NCBI RefSeq assembly: GCF_019049285.1 | Contig: NZ_JAGMUL010000091.1 | Coordinates: 93,958-157,957 of the forward strand | Length of the DNA: 64,000 bases | Reading direction: 5' to 3' | Source of the DNA: Streptomyces sp. AC550_RSS872 | Lineage (GTDB): Bacteria > Actinomycetota > Actinomycetes > Streptomycetales > Streptomycetaceae | The notes under the pieces: generated by a model | Seen by the model: the letters and a program-made list of their open reading frames with translations, nothing else | What the model was told of the DNA's origin: nothing | Database searches by the model: none | In this document: in pieces, positions 17,492-25,655 of the stretch | Numbering within the stretch: the stretch's first letter is position 1 | Layout: the number at the start of each line of letters is the position of its first letter | Translations under genes and position numbers: made by a program

Positions 17492-17970
17492 AACAGGGCC
17501 GTCCCGCTCTCGAAGTCCAGCAGGCGCTTCTTACGGTCCAGGCCTCCGCCGTATCCGGTGAGGCTGCCGTTCGCGCCGACGACACGGTGGCAGGGGACGA
17601 TGATGCCGATCGGGTTCTTGCCGTTGGCGAGGCCGACCGCGCGGGAGGCGCCGGAGTTGCCCAGGGCGTCGGCGAGTTGGCCGTAGGAGCGGGTCTCGCC
17701 GTACGGGATCCTGCGCAGTTGCTCCCAGACGCGGCGTTGGAACGGTGTGCCGAGGAGGCGCAGTTCGACCGTGAAGTCCTTCAACTCGCCTGCGAAATAC
17801 GCCTCCAGTTGGTCCGTGGTCTCGTCGAAGACGGAGTCGTCGCGAGTGCCGAAGGTCTCCTCGTGCGGGCGGTGGCGCTGCTCGGTCATGTAGAGGCCGC
17901 ACAGGACGCCGTCCTCGGCTACGAGGGTGAGCGGGCCGTAGGGGCTGTCGATCACGGTGTGCTGTTTCAC
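17488..17970 (-). CDS. ogt: methylated-DNA--protein-cysteine methyltransferase
   Basis: Suicidal DNA-repair protein of 160 residues that transfers alkyl groups from O6-alkylguanine to its own cysteine. The active-site motif PCHRV has Cys127, followed by the family segment GSLTGYGGGLDRK; the helix-turn-helix with the Arg finger lies before it (SYGQLADALGNSGASRAVG region). It is 9 bp downstream of the Ada-AlkA fusion on the same strand, so the two form an alkylation-repair operon. The N-terminal ATG at 17970 gives the normal family length. Confidence 0.95.
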   Translation of the reverse strand: MKQHTVIDSPYGPLTLVAEDGVLCGLYMTEQRHRPHEETFGTRDDSVFDETTDQLEAYFAGELKDFTVELRLLGTPFQRRVWEQLRRIPYGETRSYGQLADALGNSGASRAVGLANGKNPIGIIVPCHRVVGANGSLTGYGGGLDRKKRLLDFESGTALF

Positions 17971-17979
17971 TGACTTTCC

Positions 17980-19470
17980 TTACACGGGGAGGAAGTTGAT
18001 CGGGTGGCTGTCCGTCGCCCACAGGTACTGGACGGCGTACGCCCGCCAGGGGCGCCAGGCGGCCGCCCGGGCCGTGAGGGCCGCCGGGGTCGAGGGGAGG
18101 CCCAGCTCCTGGGCGGCGCGGCGGATTCCGAGGTCGGTGGGGAGGAAGGCATCGGGGTCGCCGAGGGCACGCATCGCGATGACGTCGACGGTCCAGGGCC
18201 CGAATCCGGGGAGGGCCAGGAGGCGGGTCCGGGTCTCCGGCCAGTCGCTGTCGGGGCCCAAACGCACCTCGCCGTCGGCCAGTTGACGTACCAGGGTGGT
18301 GAACGTCGTGCGGCGTGTGCGGGGCATCGCCAGGGACTCCGGGTTCACGGAGGCCAGCGCCTCGGGGGCCGGGAAGAGGTGGGTGAGGCCGCCTTCGGGG
18401 TCGTCGATGCGCTCGCCGTGGGCGGTGACCAGACGGGCCGCATGGGTGCGGGCGGCGGCCGTGGAGACCTGCTGGCCGAGCACGGCCCGTACGGCGAACT
18501 CCGCCTCGTCGACCGTGCGCGGCACCCTGCGGCCCGGCGCCTTGTCGACCAGAGGCGCGAGCACGGGATCCGTGCGCAACTGGTCGTCGATCGCCACCGG
18601 ATCGGCGTCCAGGTCGAGCATCCGGCGGCACCGGCTGATCGCGACGGTCAGATCGCGCAGGTCGCCGAGGGTGAGGCGGCAGGCGATGTGGTCGGGCTGG
18701 GGTGACAGGGACACGAGGCCGTGGCCGTACGGCAGCCTGAGCGTGCGCCGGTAGGCGCCGTCCCGCCATTCCTCGACCCCGGGGACGGCGGTCGCGGCGA
18801 GGTGGCCGAAGAGGCTGTCGGGGTTGAGGGGGGCACGGAACGGGAGGCGGAGGGTCAGGGCGCCCGCGGTGTTCGGTGGGGTGCCCGGGGTGCTGCGGGG
18901 TGCGCGGGCGCGCAGGTCGGTCGGGGCGAGGGCGAAGACCTCGCGGACGGTGTCGTTGAAGGTGCGGATGGAGGCGAAACCGGCCGCGAAGGCTATGTCC
19001 GCCATGGGCAGGGGCGTCGTCTCGATGAGGAGGCGGGCCGCCTGGGCGCGCTGGGCGCGGGCCAGGGCGAGCGGGCCGGCGCCCAGCTCGGCGAGGAGTT
19101 GGCGTTCGATCTGCCGGGTGCTGTAGCCGAGCCGGGCGGCGAGGCCGGGCACGCCCTCGCGGTCCACGACGCCGTCCGCGATCAGCCGCATGGCGCGGGC
19201 CACGAGGTCGGCGCGCTGGTTCCACTCCGGGGAGCCGGGGCTCGTGTCCGGGCGGCAGCGCTTGCAGGCCCGGAACCCGGCCTGCTGGCAGGCTGCGGCG
19301 CTCGGGAAGAACCGCATGTTCGCCGGCTTGGGCGGGACCACCGGGCAGCTGGGCCGGCAGTAGATCCCGGTCGTCACGACCGCCGTGAAGAACCAGCCGT
19401 CGAAACGGGCGTCCTTGGACTGGACGGCGCGCACGCAGCGCTCGGTGTCGGTGTGCATCCCCTTCTGCAT
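17980..19470 (-). CDS. Ada-type transcriptional activator fused to AlkA 3-methyladenine DNA glycosylase
   Basis: A 496-residue fusion. Residues about 1-80 form the Ada zinc/methyl-phosphotriester domain with Cys38, Cys42, Cys69 and Cys72. An AraC-type HTH follows (about 85-185). The C-terminal half is an AlkA N-domain plus HhH-GPD glycosylase with the catalytic Asp in PWTVDVIAM. It should sense methylated DNA, activate its own operon and excise alkylated bases. ATG 19470 is preferred (alternative 19458); a longer reading frame starting at 19590 is rejected because it would begin inside the arsR operator palindrome. It is transcribed with ogt and is divergent from arsR. Confidence 0.9.
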   Translation of the reverse strand: MQKGMHTDTERCVRAVQSKDARFDGWFFTAVVTTGIYCRPSCPVVPPKPANMRFFPSAAACQQAGFRACKRCRPDTSPGSPEWNQRADLVARAMRLIADGVVDREGVPGLAARLGYSTRQIERQLLAELGAGPLALARAQRAQAARLLIETTPLPMADIAFAAGFASIRTFNDTVREVFALAPTDLRARAPRSTPGTPPNTAGALTLRLPFRAPLNPDSLFGHLAATAVPGVEEWRDGAYRRTLRLPYGHGLVSLSPQPDHIACRLTLGDLRDLTVAISRCRRMLDLDADPVAIDDQLRTDPVLAPLVDKAPGRRVPRTVDEAEFAVRAVLGQQVSTAAARTHAARLVTAHGERIDDPEGGLTHLFPAPEALASVNPESLAMPRTRRTTFTTLVRQLADGEVRLGPDSDWPETRTRLLALPGFGPWTVDVIAMRALGDPDAFLPTDLGIRRAAQELGLPSTPAALTARAAAWRPWRAYAVQYLWATDSHPINFLPV

Positions 19471-19575
19471 GTGTCCAGCATCGGCTACGTGGGGCGACGA
19501 GGGCTGGCGAGTATCCGACATCAACCTCGTCTGCGCTGGGAGCCGCCGGATCGCCTCATGCGACCTCGGGTGTCC

Positions 19576-19597
19576 CACATGAAGAATCATTCATGTG
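19576..19597. promoter_or_regulatory. candidate ArsR operator, perfect inverted repeat
   Basis: Perfect 8-bp arms CACATGAA and TTCATGTG flank a 6-bp spacer, 28 bp before the arsR start and inside the ada-arsR divergent region. The size and AT-rich core resemble operators of zinc-type ArsR/SmtB proteins, so autoregulation of arsR is the simplest reading. The site could also affect the divergent ada promoter. Confidence 0.6.
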
Positions 19598-19624
19598 TTC
19601 GCGTACGATGAGTAAGATACCCAC

Positions 19625-19987
19625 ATGGGTCATGGAGCCGTCACCACCGCGCAGGACGCCCCGGAGCGTGTACGTCTGGACGCGGCCAACGTGGCCAAAG
19701 TAGCGACCACCCTCCAGGCCCTTTCCACGCCGTCCCGTCTGCTGATCCTGGCGCGGCTGCGCGAGGGGCCGCTGCCGGCCACGGAGCTCGCGGCAGAGGT
19801 GGGCATGGAGCAGTCCGCCTGCTCGCACCAGCTGCGCCTGCTGCGCAACCTCGGCCTGGTGGTGGGTGAGCGGCGCGGCCGTTCGGTCGTCTACGCACTG
19901 CACGACCACCATGTCGCCGAGCTGCTCGACCAGGCCGTGTACCACGTGGAGCATCTGCGGCTGGGCATCAGCGACGCGGCCGAGTGA
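19625..19987 (+). CDS. ArsR/SmtB-family metal-responsive repressor (zinc-type alpha-5 site)
   Basis: Winged-helix regulator of 120 residues with the ArsR HTH (ATELAAEVGMEQSACSHQLR) and wing. Near the C-terminus Asp94, His96, His107 and His110 reproduce exactly the D-x-H-x10-H-x2-H alpha-5 ligand set of zinc/cobalt sensors such as CzrA. No alpha-3 CxC arsenic site is seen. The ligand set therefore predicts zinc-relieved repression. No metal efflux gene is adjacent in the window: the next gene downstream is a convergent lipoprotein. A 22-bp inverted repeat upstream is the likely operator. Confidence 0.88.
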   Translation: MGHGAVTTAQDAPERVRLDAANVAKVATTLQALSTPSRLLILARLREGPLPATELAAEVGMEQSACSHQLRLLRNLGLVVGERRGRSVVYALHDHHVAELLDQAVYHVEHLRLGISDAAE

Positions 19988-19996
19988 GCCCGGTCG

Positions 19997-20473
19997 TCAC
20001 GACGCCGTCGGGCCCGGAGTCGGACCCACGCCCCGCAACTGCTGGATCTTCCCGCCCAGTCGGGCGCGTAGCTGCTCCAGCAACGCCGGTTTCGCGCTGA
20101 CGACCCAGCGGGTGCCGACGAGGTACTCGCCGCCGTAGACGGCGGCCGCGTCCAGCCAGGTGAGCTTGAACTTCTCCTGCGGGAACGTCGTGATGAGGTA
20201 GTCGCCCTCCTTGGTGTGGCAGACCCCCTCGCGCAGTTCGTCCGCGTCGGTCCGGATCTTGACCTTGCAGCCCGTCAGGCCGGCGATCACCTCCACCTTG
20301 GCCGGGGCCACGACGCCGGCCACGGTGGCGGAGACGTTCGACGGGCTGCTCTTCGTGGCGGCGGCCCCGTCCTCGCCTCCGCCGCACGCGGTGGTCGACA
20401 GGACAAGGGCCAGACCGGCGGTCGCGGTCGCGATACGGGCGCTGCGGCGGATGCGTCCTCGGTGTGACTGCAC
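19997..20473 (-). CDS. putative secreted lipoprotein
   Basis: Unrecognised protein of 158 residues with a clear lipoprotein signal: positively charged start (HRGRIRRSAR), hydrophobic core, and lipobox LSTTAC with Cys30 followed by GGG. The mature part has a Cys pair (TGCKVKIR and EGVCHTKE) that may form a disulfide and an acidic/aromatic C-terminal half. GTG 20473 is chosen because GAGGAAG lies just upstream; an earlier GTG at 20503 reads through that site and a short duplication of about 14 bp (CCTCGGTGTGACTG twice at about 20455-20495). It converges on arsR. Function unknown. Confidence 0.75.
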   Translation of the reverse strand: MQSHRGRIRRSARIATATAGLALVLSTTACGGGEDGAAATKSSPSNVSATVAGVVAPAKVEVIAGLTGCKVKIRTDADELREGVCHTKEGDYLITTFPQEKFKLTWLDAAAVYGGEYLVGTRWVVSAKPALLEQLRARLGGKIQQLRGVGPTPGPTAS

Positions 20474-20547
20474 GAAGCTTCCTCGGTGTGACTGTGACTG
20501 CACGAGAGGTGGTACGGATCAACGCCGGGAGCCGTTCACCCCGGAGG

Positions 20548-21034
20548 TCACGTCGCTCCGGTCGGCAGCGGCCAGGGTCCCCGGTCGCCGAGGCGGTGCA
20601 CGGTGATCAGGTCGGCCCGGCCGGCCAGGAGCGGGGCGAGCCGCTGGTCGGGCCAGAGGCGCGGGGCCCGGTCAGGAGCGGGTGCCAGCCAGGGCCGGCG
20701 ATCCGTGTCCGGAGGCCGCGCGGCAGGTCGGGCAGGCGGTCCCCGGCCCGGGGGCCATGGCGGGGCGGCCGGGCGGCCGTCGTCGAGACGGGGCTGCGGC
20801 GGTAGTGGATGCCGAGTTCGGAGACGGTGCGGAAGATCCGTCGACGGGGTGTCGGTCACCCCGATGGAGCGCCTCCAGGGTGCGCGGCTGGATGCCGAGG
20901 GCCCGGGACTCGTGTACCCGGTCGAGTGAGCGGTCGACGACACGGAACCCGGTGCCGTGTTCGCGCAGTTGCGCGGCGAGCGCGAGCCCTGTGGGGCCCG
21001 CGCCCACCACCAGCACGTCCAGCGAGGCCGTCAT
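20548..21034 (-). pseudogene. FAD-dependent aromatic monooxygenase (PheA/TfdB family), internally deleted and frameshifted
   Basis: The 5' end is intact: from ATG 21034 the product begins with a good FAD-binding motif (VVGAGPTGLALAAQL) and the family segment ESRALGIQPRTLEAL, about 60 residues. After this the sequence jumps to the C-terminal thioredoxin-like region (GDRLPDLPRGLRTRI and ADLITVHRLGDRGPWPL) with frame changes, so about 300 central residues, including the substrate domain, are missing. The stop is at 20548. It is a non-functional relic of an anthracycline- or rifampicin-type hydroxylase. Confidence 0.75.
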
Positions 21035-21101
21035 CCCTCCACGGTGGTCAGGCCCGGCGCGCACACGCGAGCGGCGACCTCGGCGAGGCTCGGCAGGCCG
21101 G

Positions 21102-21611
21102 TCAGCGGACCTGCGCCGCGAATGCCTCGTACGCCCGCTCGTCGAAGAGGACGAACCGGACCTCCTCGACGTCGGTCTCCGCGGACCGCACCGCCTCCAC
21201 GGCGATGCGCGCGGCGTCCTCCAGCGGATAGCGGTAGACGCCGGTGGAGATCGCCGGGAAGGCGACGCTGCGGGCACCGAGTTCGTCGGCGACGCGCAGG
21301 GCCTCCCGGTAGCAGGAGGCAAGAAGGTCCGAGCGGTCCTCCTCGGCGGAGAAGACCGGGCCCACGGTGTGGATCACCCAGCGTGCGTCCAGTTCCCCCG
21401 CCGTCGTGGCGACCGCCCGCCCCGTGGGCAGGCCCTTGCCGTACCGGGAGGCGCGCAGCTTGCGGCACTCGTCGAGGATGGCGGGGCCGCCGCGGCGGTG
21501 GATCGCGCCGTCCACGCCTCCCCCGCCGAGGAGGGAGGAGTTCGCGGCGTTGACGATCGCGTCGGCGCTCTCCCGAGTGATGTCGCCCTGGACGAGCCTG
21601 ATGGTGGTCAT
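21102..21611 (-). CDS. macrodomain protein, O-acetyl-ADP-ribose deacetylase type
   Basis: Macrodomain of 169 residues. Conserved ADP-ribose-binding parts are VQGDITRESADAIVNAAN, the glycine-rich GGGGVDGAIH and the loop AISTGVYRYP. The sequence matches MacroD/YmdB-like enzymes, which hydrolyse O-acetyl-ADP-ribose, the by-product of sirtuins, and mono-ADP-ribosylation. A sirtuin gene is 4 kb away, which is suggestive only. It is intact although flanked on both sides by decayed genes, so it is under selection or was kept by chance. Confidence 0.92.
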   Translation of the reverse strand: MTTIRLVQGDITRESADAIVNAANSSLLGGGGVDGAIHRRGGPAILDECRKLRASRYGKGLPTGRAVATTAGELDARWVIHTVGPVFSAEEDRSDLLASCYREALRVADELGARSVAFPAISTGVYRYPLEDAARIAVEAVRSAETDVEEVRFVLFDERAYEAFAAQVR

Positions 21612-21651
21612 GGCTGCCTCTATAGCAGGTCAGCCCGGCCTCCGCAGGTTC

Positions 21652-21830
21652 ACTGCCAGGCGACCGGCAGCGAGCGCACCCCGTGGACCGTACTCGTCGA
21701 GAGGGCGAGCGACTCGGGCGGGGCCGTCATGCGCAGGGACGGAAACCTGCGGAACAGGGTGGACGGACCGAGCCGGAGTTCGGTGCGGGCCCCGGCGGAC
21801 GTCGAGGGCGTCGGGGTCGGCGTACACGGC
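21652..21830 (-). pseudogene. C-terminal remnant of a cytochrome P450
   Basis: The minus strand reads FRRFPSLRMTAPPESL to SLPVAWQ and stop, the typical end of a streptomycete P450. Just upstream, in another frame, is VYADPDALDVRRG, the segment that normally precedes the heme loop. The heme-binding Cys region between the two is deleted and a frameshift joins them. Only about 60 residues of the enzyme survive. Confidence 0.65.
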
Positions 21831-21849
21831 CGGGTCCGCAGCGCCCTCG

Positions 21850-22014
21850 GGCGGCGGGTATGAGCCGTCGTACGGCGGCGGGTTCGGCCGTCACCTTGGC
21901 GAGGCTCTGGTCCAGCCAGGCGCGGGCCGTGGGGTCCAGTACGGCGATCAGGGCGGGGTGGGGGTTCGGCGGGGCCGCGGCGGAGGCGCGGTCGGGACAG
22001 CCATGGAGGAACAC
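21850..22014 (-). pseudogene. N-terminal fragment of an EboA-domain protein
   Basis: From a GTG at 22014 about 53 residues read PTARAWLDQSLAKVTAEP and VRRLIPAARGRCG, which match the start of EboA-domain proteins. The frame then dissolves into the P450 remnant. In actinobacteria eboA heads an operon with TatD, UbiA (EboC) and TIM-barrel genes; the last two are still present immediately upstream here. Confidence 0.55.
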
Positions 22015-22069
22015 CCTCTGCGAGGTGGGAGGGGTGGGGCTAGAAGGAGAGCGGGAGGGGGTACACCCC

Positions 22070-22936
22070 CTAGCCGGCAGCGCGCAGGAACTCGATCGAG
22101 CGGCGGGCGACGTCGGGCGCGTCGAGCGAGCCGCCCTGGATCTCCACGGAGACCAGACCGCGGTGGTGCATCGCCCGCAGGGCGTGCAGGACGGGCGGGA
22201 AGTCGATCTCGCCGACGCCGAATTCGAGGTGCTGGTGGATGCCGCGCCGCATGTCCTCGATCTGCACATTGCGCAGAAGCGGCGCCGCGTCGCGCACACA
22301 GTCGAGCACGGAGCGGCTCTCCACGCAGTGCGCGTGACCGATGTCCAGGGTGATCCCGAACAGCTCGTGCCCGTCGACCAGTTGGGCGAGCCGCAGGCAG
22401 CGCTCCACGGTGTCGACGAACATGTACGGCTCCGGCTCGAAGGCCAGCGCCACCCCGTACGTCTCCGCCGTCTCCAGCACGGTCTCGACACCGGCCACGA
22501 GCCGCTTCCACGCGTCCCGCTCCGGCAGCCCGTCCGGCGCGGGGCCGCTGCACAGATGCACGGTGGGCGAGCCGAGGTCCGCCGCGATGCGCAGGGCGCG
22601 CCGCAACAGGTCGACCCTCGGCTCGGAGCCGTCGGACATCAGCGTGGGCAGGTGCTTGCCCCAGGGGTCGAGGAAGTACGGCGCACCGGTCTCCACCGTC
22701 ACGTCCAGGCCGTGCCGGGCGAGTTGCCGCGCGAGGTCGCTGACGCGTCGGGGCAGGTCGTCGGCGTACGGGGCGAGATGGCCGTGGTCCAGGGTGAGCG
22801 CGACGCCGTCGTAGCCGAGGTCGGCGAGAACGACGAGGACGTCGGAGAGCCGGTGGTGGGCAAAGCCGTTGGTGCCGTAGCCGAACCTGAGCGGTGTGGC
22901 GGGAGAGGTGGAGGGAGCACTGGGGGGAGGTCTCAT
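22070..22936 (-). CDS. sugar phosphate isomerase/epimerase, TIM-barrel (EboE-like)
   Basis: Xylose-isomerase-like TIM barrel of 288 residues (AP-endonuclease family 2 fold). Putative metal ligands sit at strand ends: Glu in AFEPEPYMF, Asp/His in TLDIGHAH, the EDMRRGIHQHLEFG segment, and Glu in SVEIQGGS. With the adjoining UbiA protein it matches the Ebo operon, a conserved but poorly defined set linked to export or modification of metabolites (first studied for scytonemin in cyanobacteria). Substrate unknown. The N-terminus may start a little later than 22936, because residues 1-15 are low-complexity. Confidence 0.8.
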   Translation of the reverse strand: MRPPPSAPSTSPATPLRFGYGTNGFAHHRLSDVLVVLADLGYDGVALTLDHGHLAPYADDLPRRVSDLARQLARHGLDVTVETGAPYFLDPWGKHLPTLMSDGSEPRVDLLRRALRIAADLGSPTVHLCSGPAPDGLPERDAWKRLVAGVETVLETAETYGVALAFEPEPYMFVDTVERCLRLAQLVDGHELFGITLDIGHAHCVESRSVLDCVRDAAPLLRNVQIEDMRRGIHQHLEFGVGEIDFPPVLHALRAMHHRGLVSVEIQGGSLDAPDVARRSIEFLRAAG

Positions 22937-22971
22937 GGTGCGGGTTCCTCACACGGAGCGTGTGGTGGGTC

Positions 22972-24024
22972 TCAGGTGGGCGATATGCGCCGGGCGAGCC
23001 GTCGCGCGAGGGGATGGATCACACCGAGCGCCGCGGCGACACCCGGCGCCCCACCGCGCGCGGTCAGCGCGGCCTGCAAGGGCATCAGCCCGAGAATCCC
23101 GGCCCCCACGGCCCGCCGCACGTTCTCCCCCGACGGCTCCCGCACGGCACGGACTTGAGCGGAACCATAGGTACCGAGATAGGCAAGGGCACCGGCGGCG
23201 GTGACGATATTCCGCGGCTTCTTGGAGCGGGCCGCCACAGCAACGCCCTTAAGGGGCGCGGGGAACTGCGCGACAAGCCCAGACGGCGCCGCAGCCGCTC
23301 GGCAACCCTTCGCAGCACCCCCTGAGGCGCCTTGCTCGACCGGAACGGCCCCCGCAGCCAGGGCAGTCAACGCGGACACGGCAAGCGTCGCCGAAGGCAC
23401 CCGCACCGGCGCCCCGCCGATCTCATGCCGGCTGAGTGCCATCAACGTCCCGGTGTGCACACCCACCAGCCCGGCGGGCACCGCAGCACGCCGCAGCGCA
23501 GCACCGACCGACTCCGCACCGGCCCCGGGCACCGCGGCCCCGGCCAGCACATCCAGCACCCGGGCACCCGCCATGGCGAAGCCCCCCGCCGGCGTGGACT
23601 TGAGCTTCAGGTCGTACGCCCACACCAGCCCGGCCAGGGGAAGCGCGACACCCACACTGCGCCGACCCCCCGCCGCGGCGGCGAGACCGAGCCCCGCCGC
23701 GGTCAGCGACCCGGCCACGGCCAGCGCCGTACGACGCGGAACGCGCCCTGACGGCACAGGTCGCCCCGGCCTCTCGACGGAGTCCACCGCGGCATCGGCA
23801 TAGTCGTTGAGGGCCATGCCGGCCCAGTAGAGACAGACGGAGGAAGCGATCACTCCGAAGGTACGGGCGCCCAGCGGGCGTCCGGCGGCGGCCGCTCCCG
23901 CGATCACGTCACCGGGCACACTCAGCGCGGCCGGCGCTCTGACGAGCAGGGCGAGGTCGCTGAGGCGGACGGCAGACCGGCATTCGAAGCGGGCAACCGC
24001 TTTCCGATCTTTCATGGGCGGCAC
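22972..24024 (-). CDS. UbiA-family prenyltransferase (EboC-like) carrying an in-frame repeat insertion
   Basis: Integral membrane protein of 350 residues. The UbiA motif NDYADAAVDSVERPGRP provides the Asp-rich diphosphate-binding site, and VWAYDLKLKSTPAGG the second conserved loop. Multiple hydrophobic helices follow. Residues about 235-275 are unlike UbiA: they include QFPAPLKG and GCRAAAAP and are encoded by a dispersed streptomycete GC-rich repeat (23245-23304) inserted without breaking the frame. The protein may still fold, since the insertion lies between helices in the C-terminal half. An ATG at 24015 is an alternative start. Confidence 0.75.
   Translation of the reverse strand: MPPMKDRKAVARFECRSAVRLSDLALLVRAPAALSVPGDVIAGAAAAGRPLGARTFGVIASSVCLYWAGMALNDYADAAVDSVERPGRPVPSGRVPRRTALAVAGSLTAAGLGLAAAAGGRRSVGVALPLAGLVWAYDLKLKSTPAGGFAMAGARVLDVLAGAAVPGAGAESVGAALRRAAVPAGLVGVHTGTLMALSRHEIGGAPVRVPSATLAVSALTALAAGAVPVEQGASGGAAKGCRAAAAPSGLVAQFPAPLKGVAVAARSKKPRNIVTAAGALAYLGTYGSAQVRAVREPSGENVRRAVGAGILGLMPLQAALTARGGAPGVAAALGVIHPLARRLARRISPT
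23245..23304. repeat. dispersed streptomycete GC-rich repeat inside the UbiA gene
   Basis: The stretch contains the motif AAGGGGCGCGGGGAACTGCG followed by CGACAAGCCC, a short element I recognise from many intergenic regions of Streptomyces genomes. An inverted partial copy (CGCGCAGTTCCCCGCGCC) occurs at 51936-51960 between hydA and the nitrilase gene. Here it sits within a coding sequence and adds codons instead of a stop. Confidence 0.65.
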
Positions 24025-24145
24025 CCTACTCGCGGCTGTTGAGCATCAGGAACCCATCGTCCGGAAATAGGAGTGACAAAGAGGACACAGAATTCCCTTA
24101 CCGTGAAACCCGAACTCCCGGTACACGTGGACCGTTTGACCGGTC

Positions 24146-25567
24146 TCACGGCTCCTGCCGCAGCCGACGCCACACCGCCTTGGCCGCGTTGTGCCCTGAC
24201 ATCCCGTGCACGCCCGGCCCGGGCGGGGTCGCCGAGGAGCAGATGAAGACCGCCGGGTGCGGGGTGCCGTAGGGGAAGAGCGACAGCTTGGGCCGGAGCA
24301 GGAGCTGAAGGCCGGAGGCCGCACCGGAGGCGATGTCGCCGCCGACGTAGTTGGCGTTGCGGGCGGCGAGTTCGGCCGGGCCGGCGGTCGCGCGGGCGAG
24401 GACGCGGTCGCGGAACCCCGGGGCGAAGCGCTCCAGTTGGCGTTCGAGGGCGTCGGTGAGGTCTCCGGTCCAGCCGTTCGGCACATGGCCGTACGCCCAG
24501 AAGACATGCCTGCCCTCGGGGGCCCGCGTGGGGTCGACGAGGCTGGGCTGCACCGTGATCATGAACGGCTTGTCGGGTGCCCGGCCCTCCCGGGACGCGG
24601 CGCGCAGCGCGGTGCCGATCTCGGCGCGGTCCCCGCCGATCTGCACGGTGCCGGCGCGCCGGGCCTCCGGCGCGGTCCACGGCACCGGGCCGTCCAGCGC
24701 GTAGTCGATCTTGAAGGCGGCAGGGCCGTAGCGGTAGCCCTCGTAGTACCGGCCGAGGCCTGCGATGCGGGCCAGCGCGGTGGGTGAGGTGTCGAAGACG
24801 TACGCGCGCGCGGGCGGCAGGTCGTCGAGCCGCTTGACCTCGTAGTCGGTGTGGACGGTTCCGCCGAGGTCCTCGAGATACGCGGTGAGGGCGTCGGAGA
24901 TCGACTGGGAGCCACCGCGGGCCACGGGCCAGCCGCGGGCGTGGGCTGCGAGGGCGAAGACCAGGCCGATGGCGCCGGTGGCGAAACCGCCGAGCGGGGC
25001 CATGACGTGCGCGACGAGGCCGGAGAACAGGGCCTTGGCCCGCTCGTCGCGGAAGCGGCGCATCAGCCACGTGGACGGGGGCAGCCCGAGGAGGCCGAAC
25101 CGGGCGAGGGTGACCGGGTCGCGTGGCAACGCGGTGAGGGGCAGGGACATGAAGTCGCGGGCGAGTGTGTCCCACTTGGCCAGGAACGGCGCGACCAGCC
25201 TGCGGTACGTCCCCGCGTCGCGCGGGCCGAAGGAGGCGGCGGTCTCGGCGACGGAGCGGGACAGCACGGCGGCGGTGCCGTCGGCGAAGGGGTGCGCCAT
25301 GGGCAGTTCGGCGTGCAGCCAGTCGAGCCCGTAGCGGTCGAGCGGCATGGTGCGGAACACGGGCGAGTTGATGCCCAGGGGATGCGCGGCGGAGCACGGG
25401 TCGTGCCGGAAGCCGGGGAGGGTCAGCTCCTCGGTGCGGGCTCCGCCGCCGACGGTGTCACGCGCCTCGAACACGGCCACGGAGAAGCCGCGGCGGGCCA
25501 GCTCCACGGCAGCGGTCAGTCCGTTCGGCCCCGCACCCACCACGACCGCATCGAGCATCGACGGCAC
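24146..25567 (-). CDS. NAD(P)/FAD-dependent oxidoreductase, phytoene-desaturase-like
   Basis: Flavoprotein of 473 residues with an N-terminal dinucleotide motif VVGAGPNGLTAAVELARRG, the second GxxxR segment GGGARTEELTLPGF and the C-terminal FAD motif PGPGVHGMSGHNAAKAV. It belongs to the broad carotenoid-desaturase/amine-oxidase fold whose members oxidise many lipophilic substrates. No carotenoid genes are near. It lies 121 bp upstream of the UbiA gene on the same strand, so a joint role with the prenyltransferase is possible. ATG 25558 is an alternative start (MLDAVVVG). Confidence 0.85.
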   Translation of the reverse strand: MPSMLDAVVVGAGPNGLTAAVELARRGFSVAVFEARDTVGGGARTEELTLPGFRHDPCSAAHPLGINSPVFRTMPLDRYGLDWLHAELPMAHPFADGTAAVLSRSVAETAASFGPRDAGTYRRLVAPFLAKWDTLARDFMSLPLTALPRDPVTLARFGLLGLPPSTWLMRRFRDERAKALFSGLVAHVMAPLGGFATGAIGLVFALAAHARGWPVARGGSQSISDALTAYLEDLGGTVHTDYEVKRLDDLPPARAYVFDTSPTALARIAGLGRYYEGYRYGPAAFKIDYALDGPVPWTAPEARRAGTVQIGGDRAEIGTALRAASREGRAPDKPFMITVQPSLVDPTRAPEGRHVFWAYGHVPNGWTGDLTDALERQLERFAPGFRDRVLARATAGPAELAARNANYVGGDIASGAASGLQLLLRPKLSLFPYGTPHPAVFICSSATPPGPGVHGMSGHNAAKAVWRRLRQEP

Positions 25568-25655
25568 CTTCGGACTCCTTCGTCAGCCGATGGCCTTGAA
25601 GGATCAGGATATGCCGGGCCACTGACAGCGCAGGGGCGCGGGTAAAGTCCGCCGG

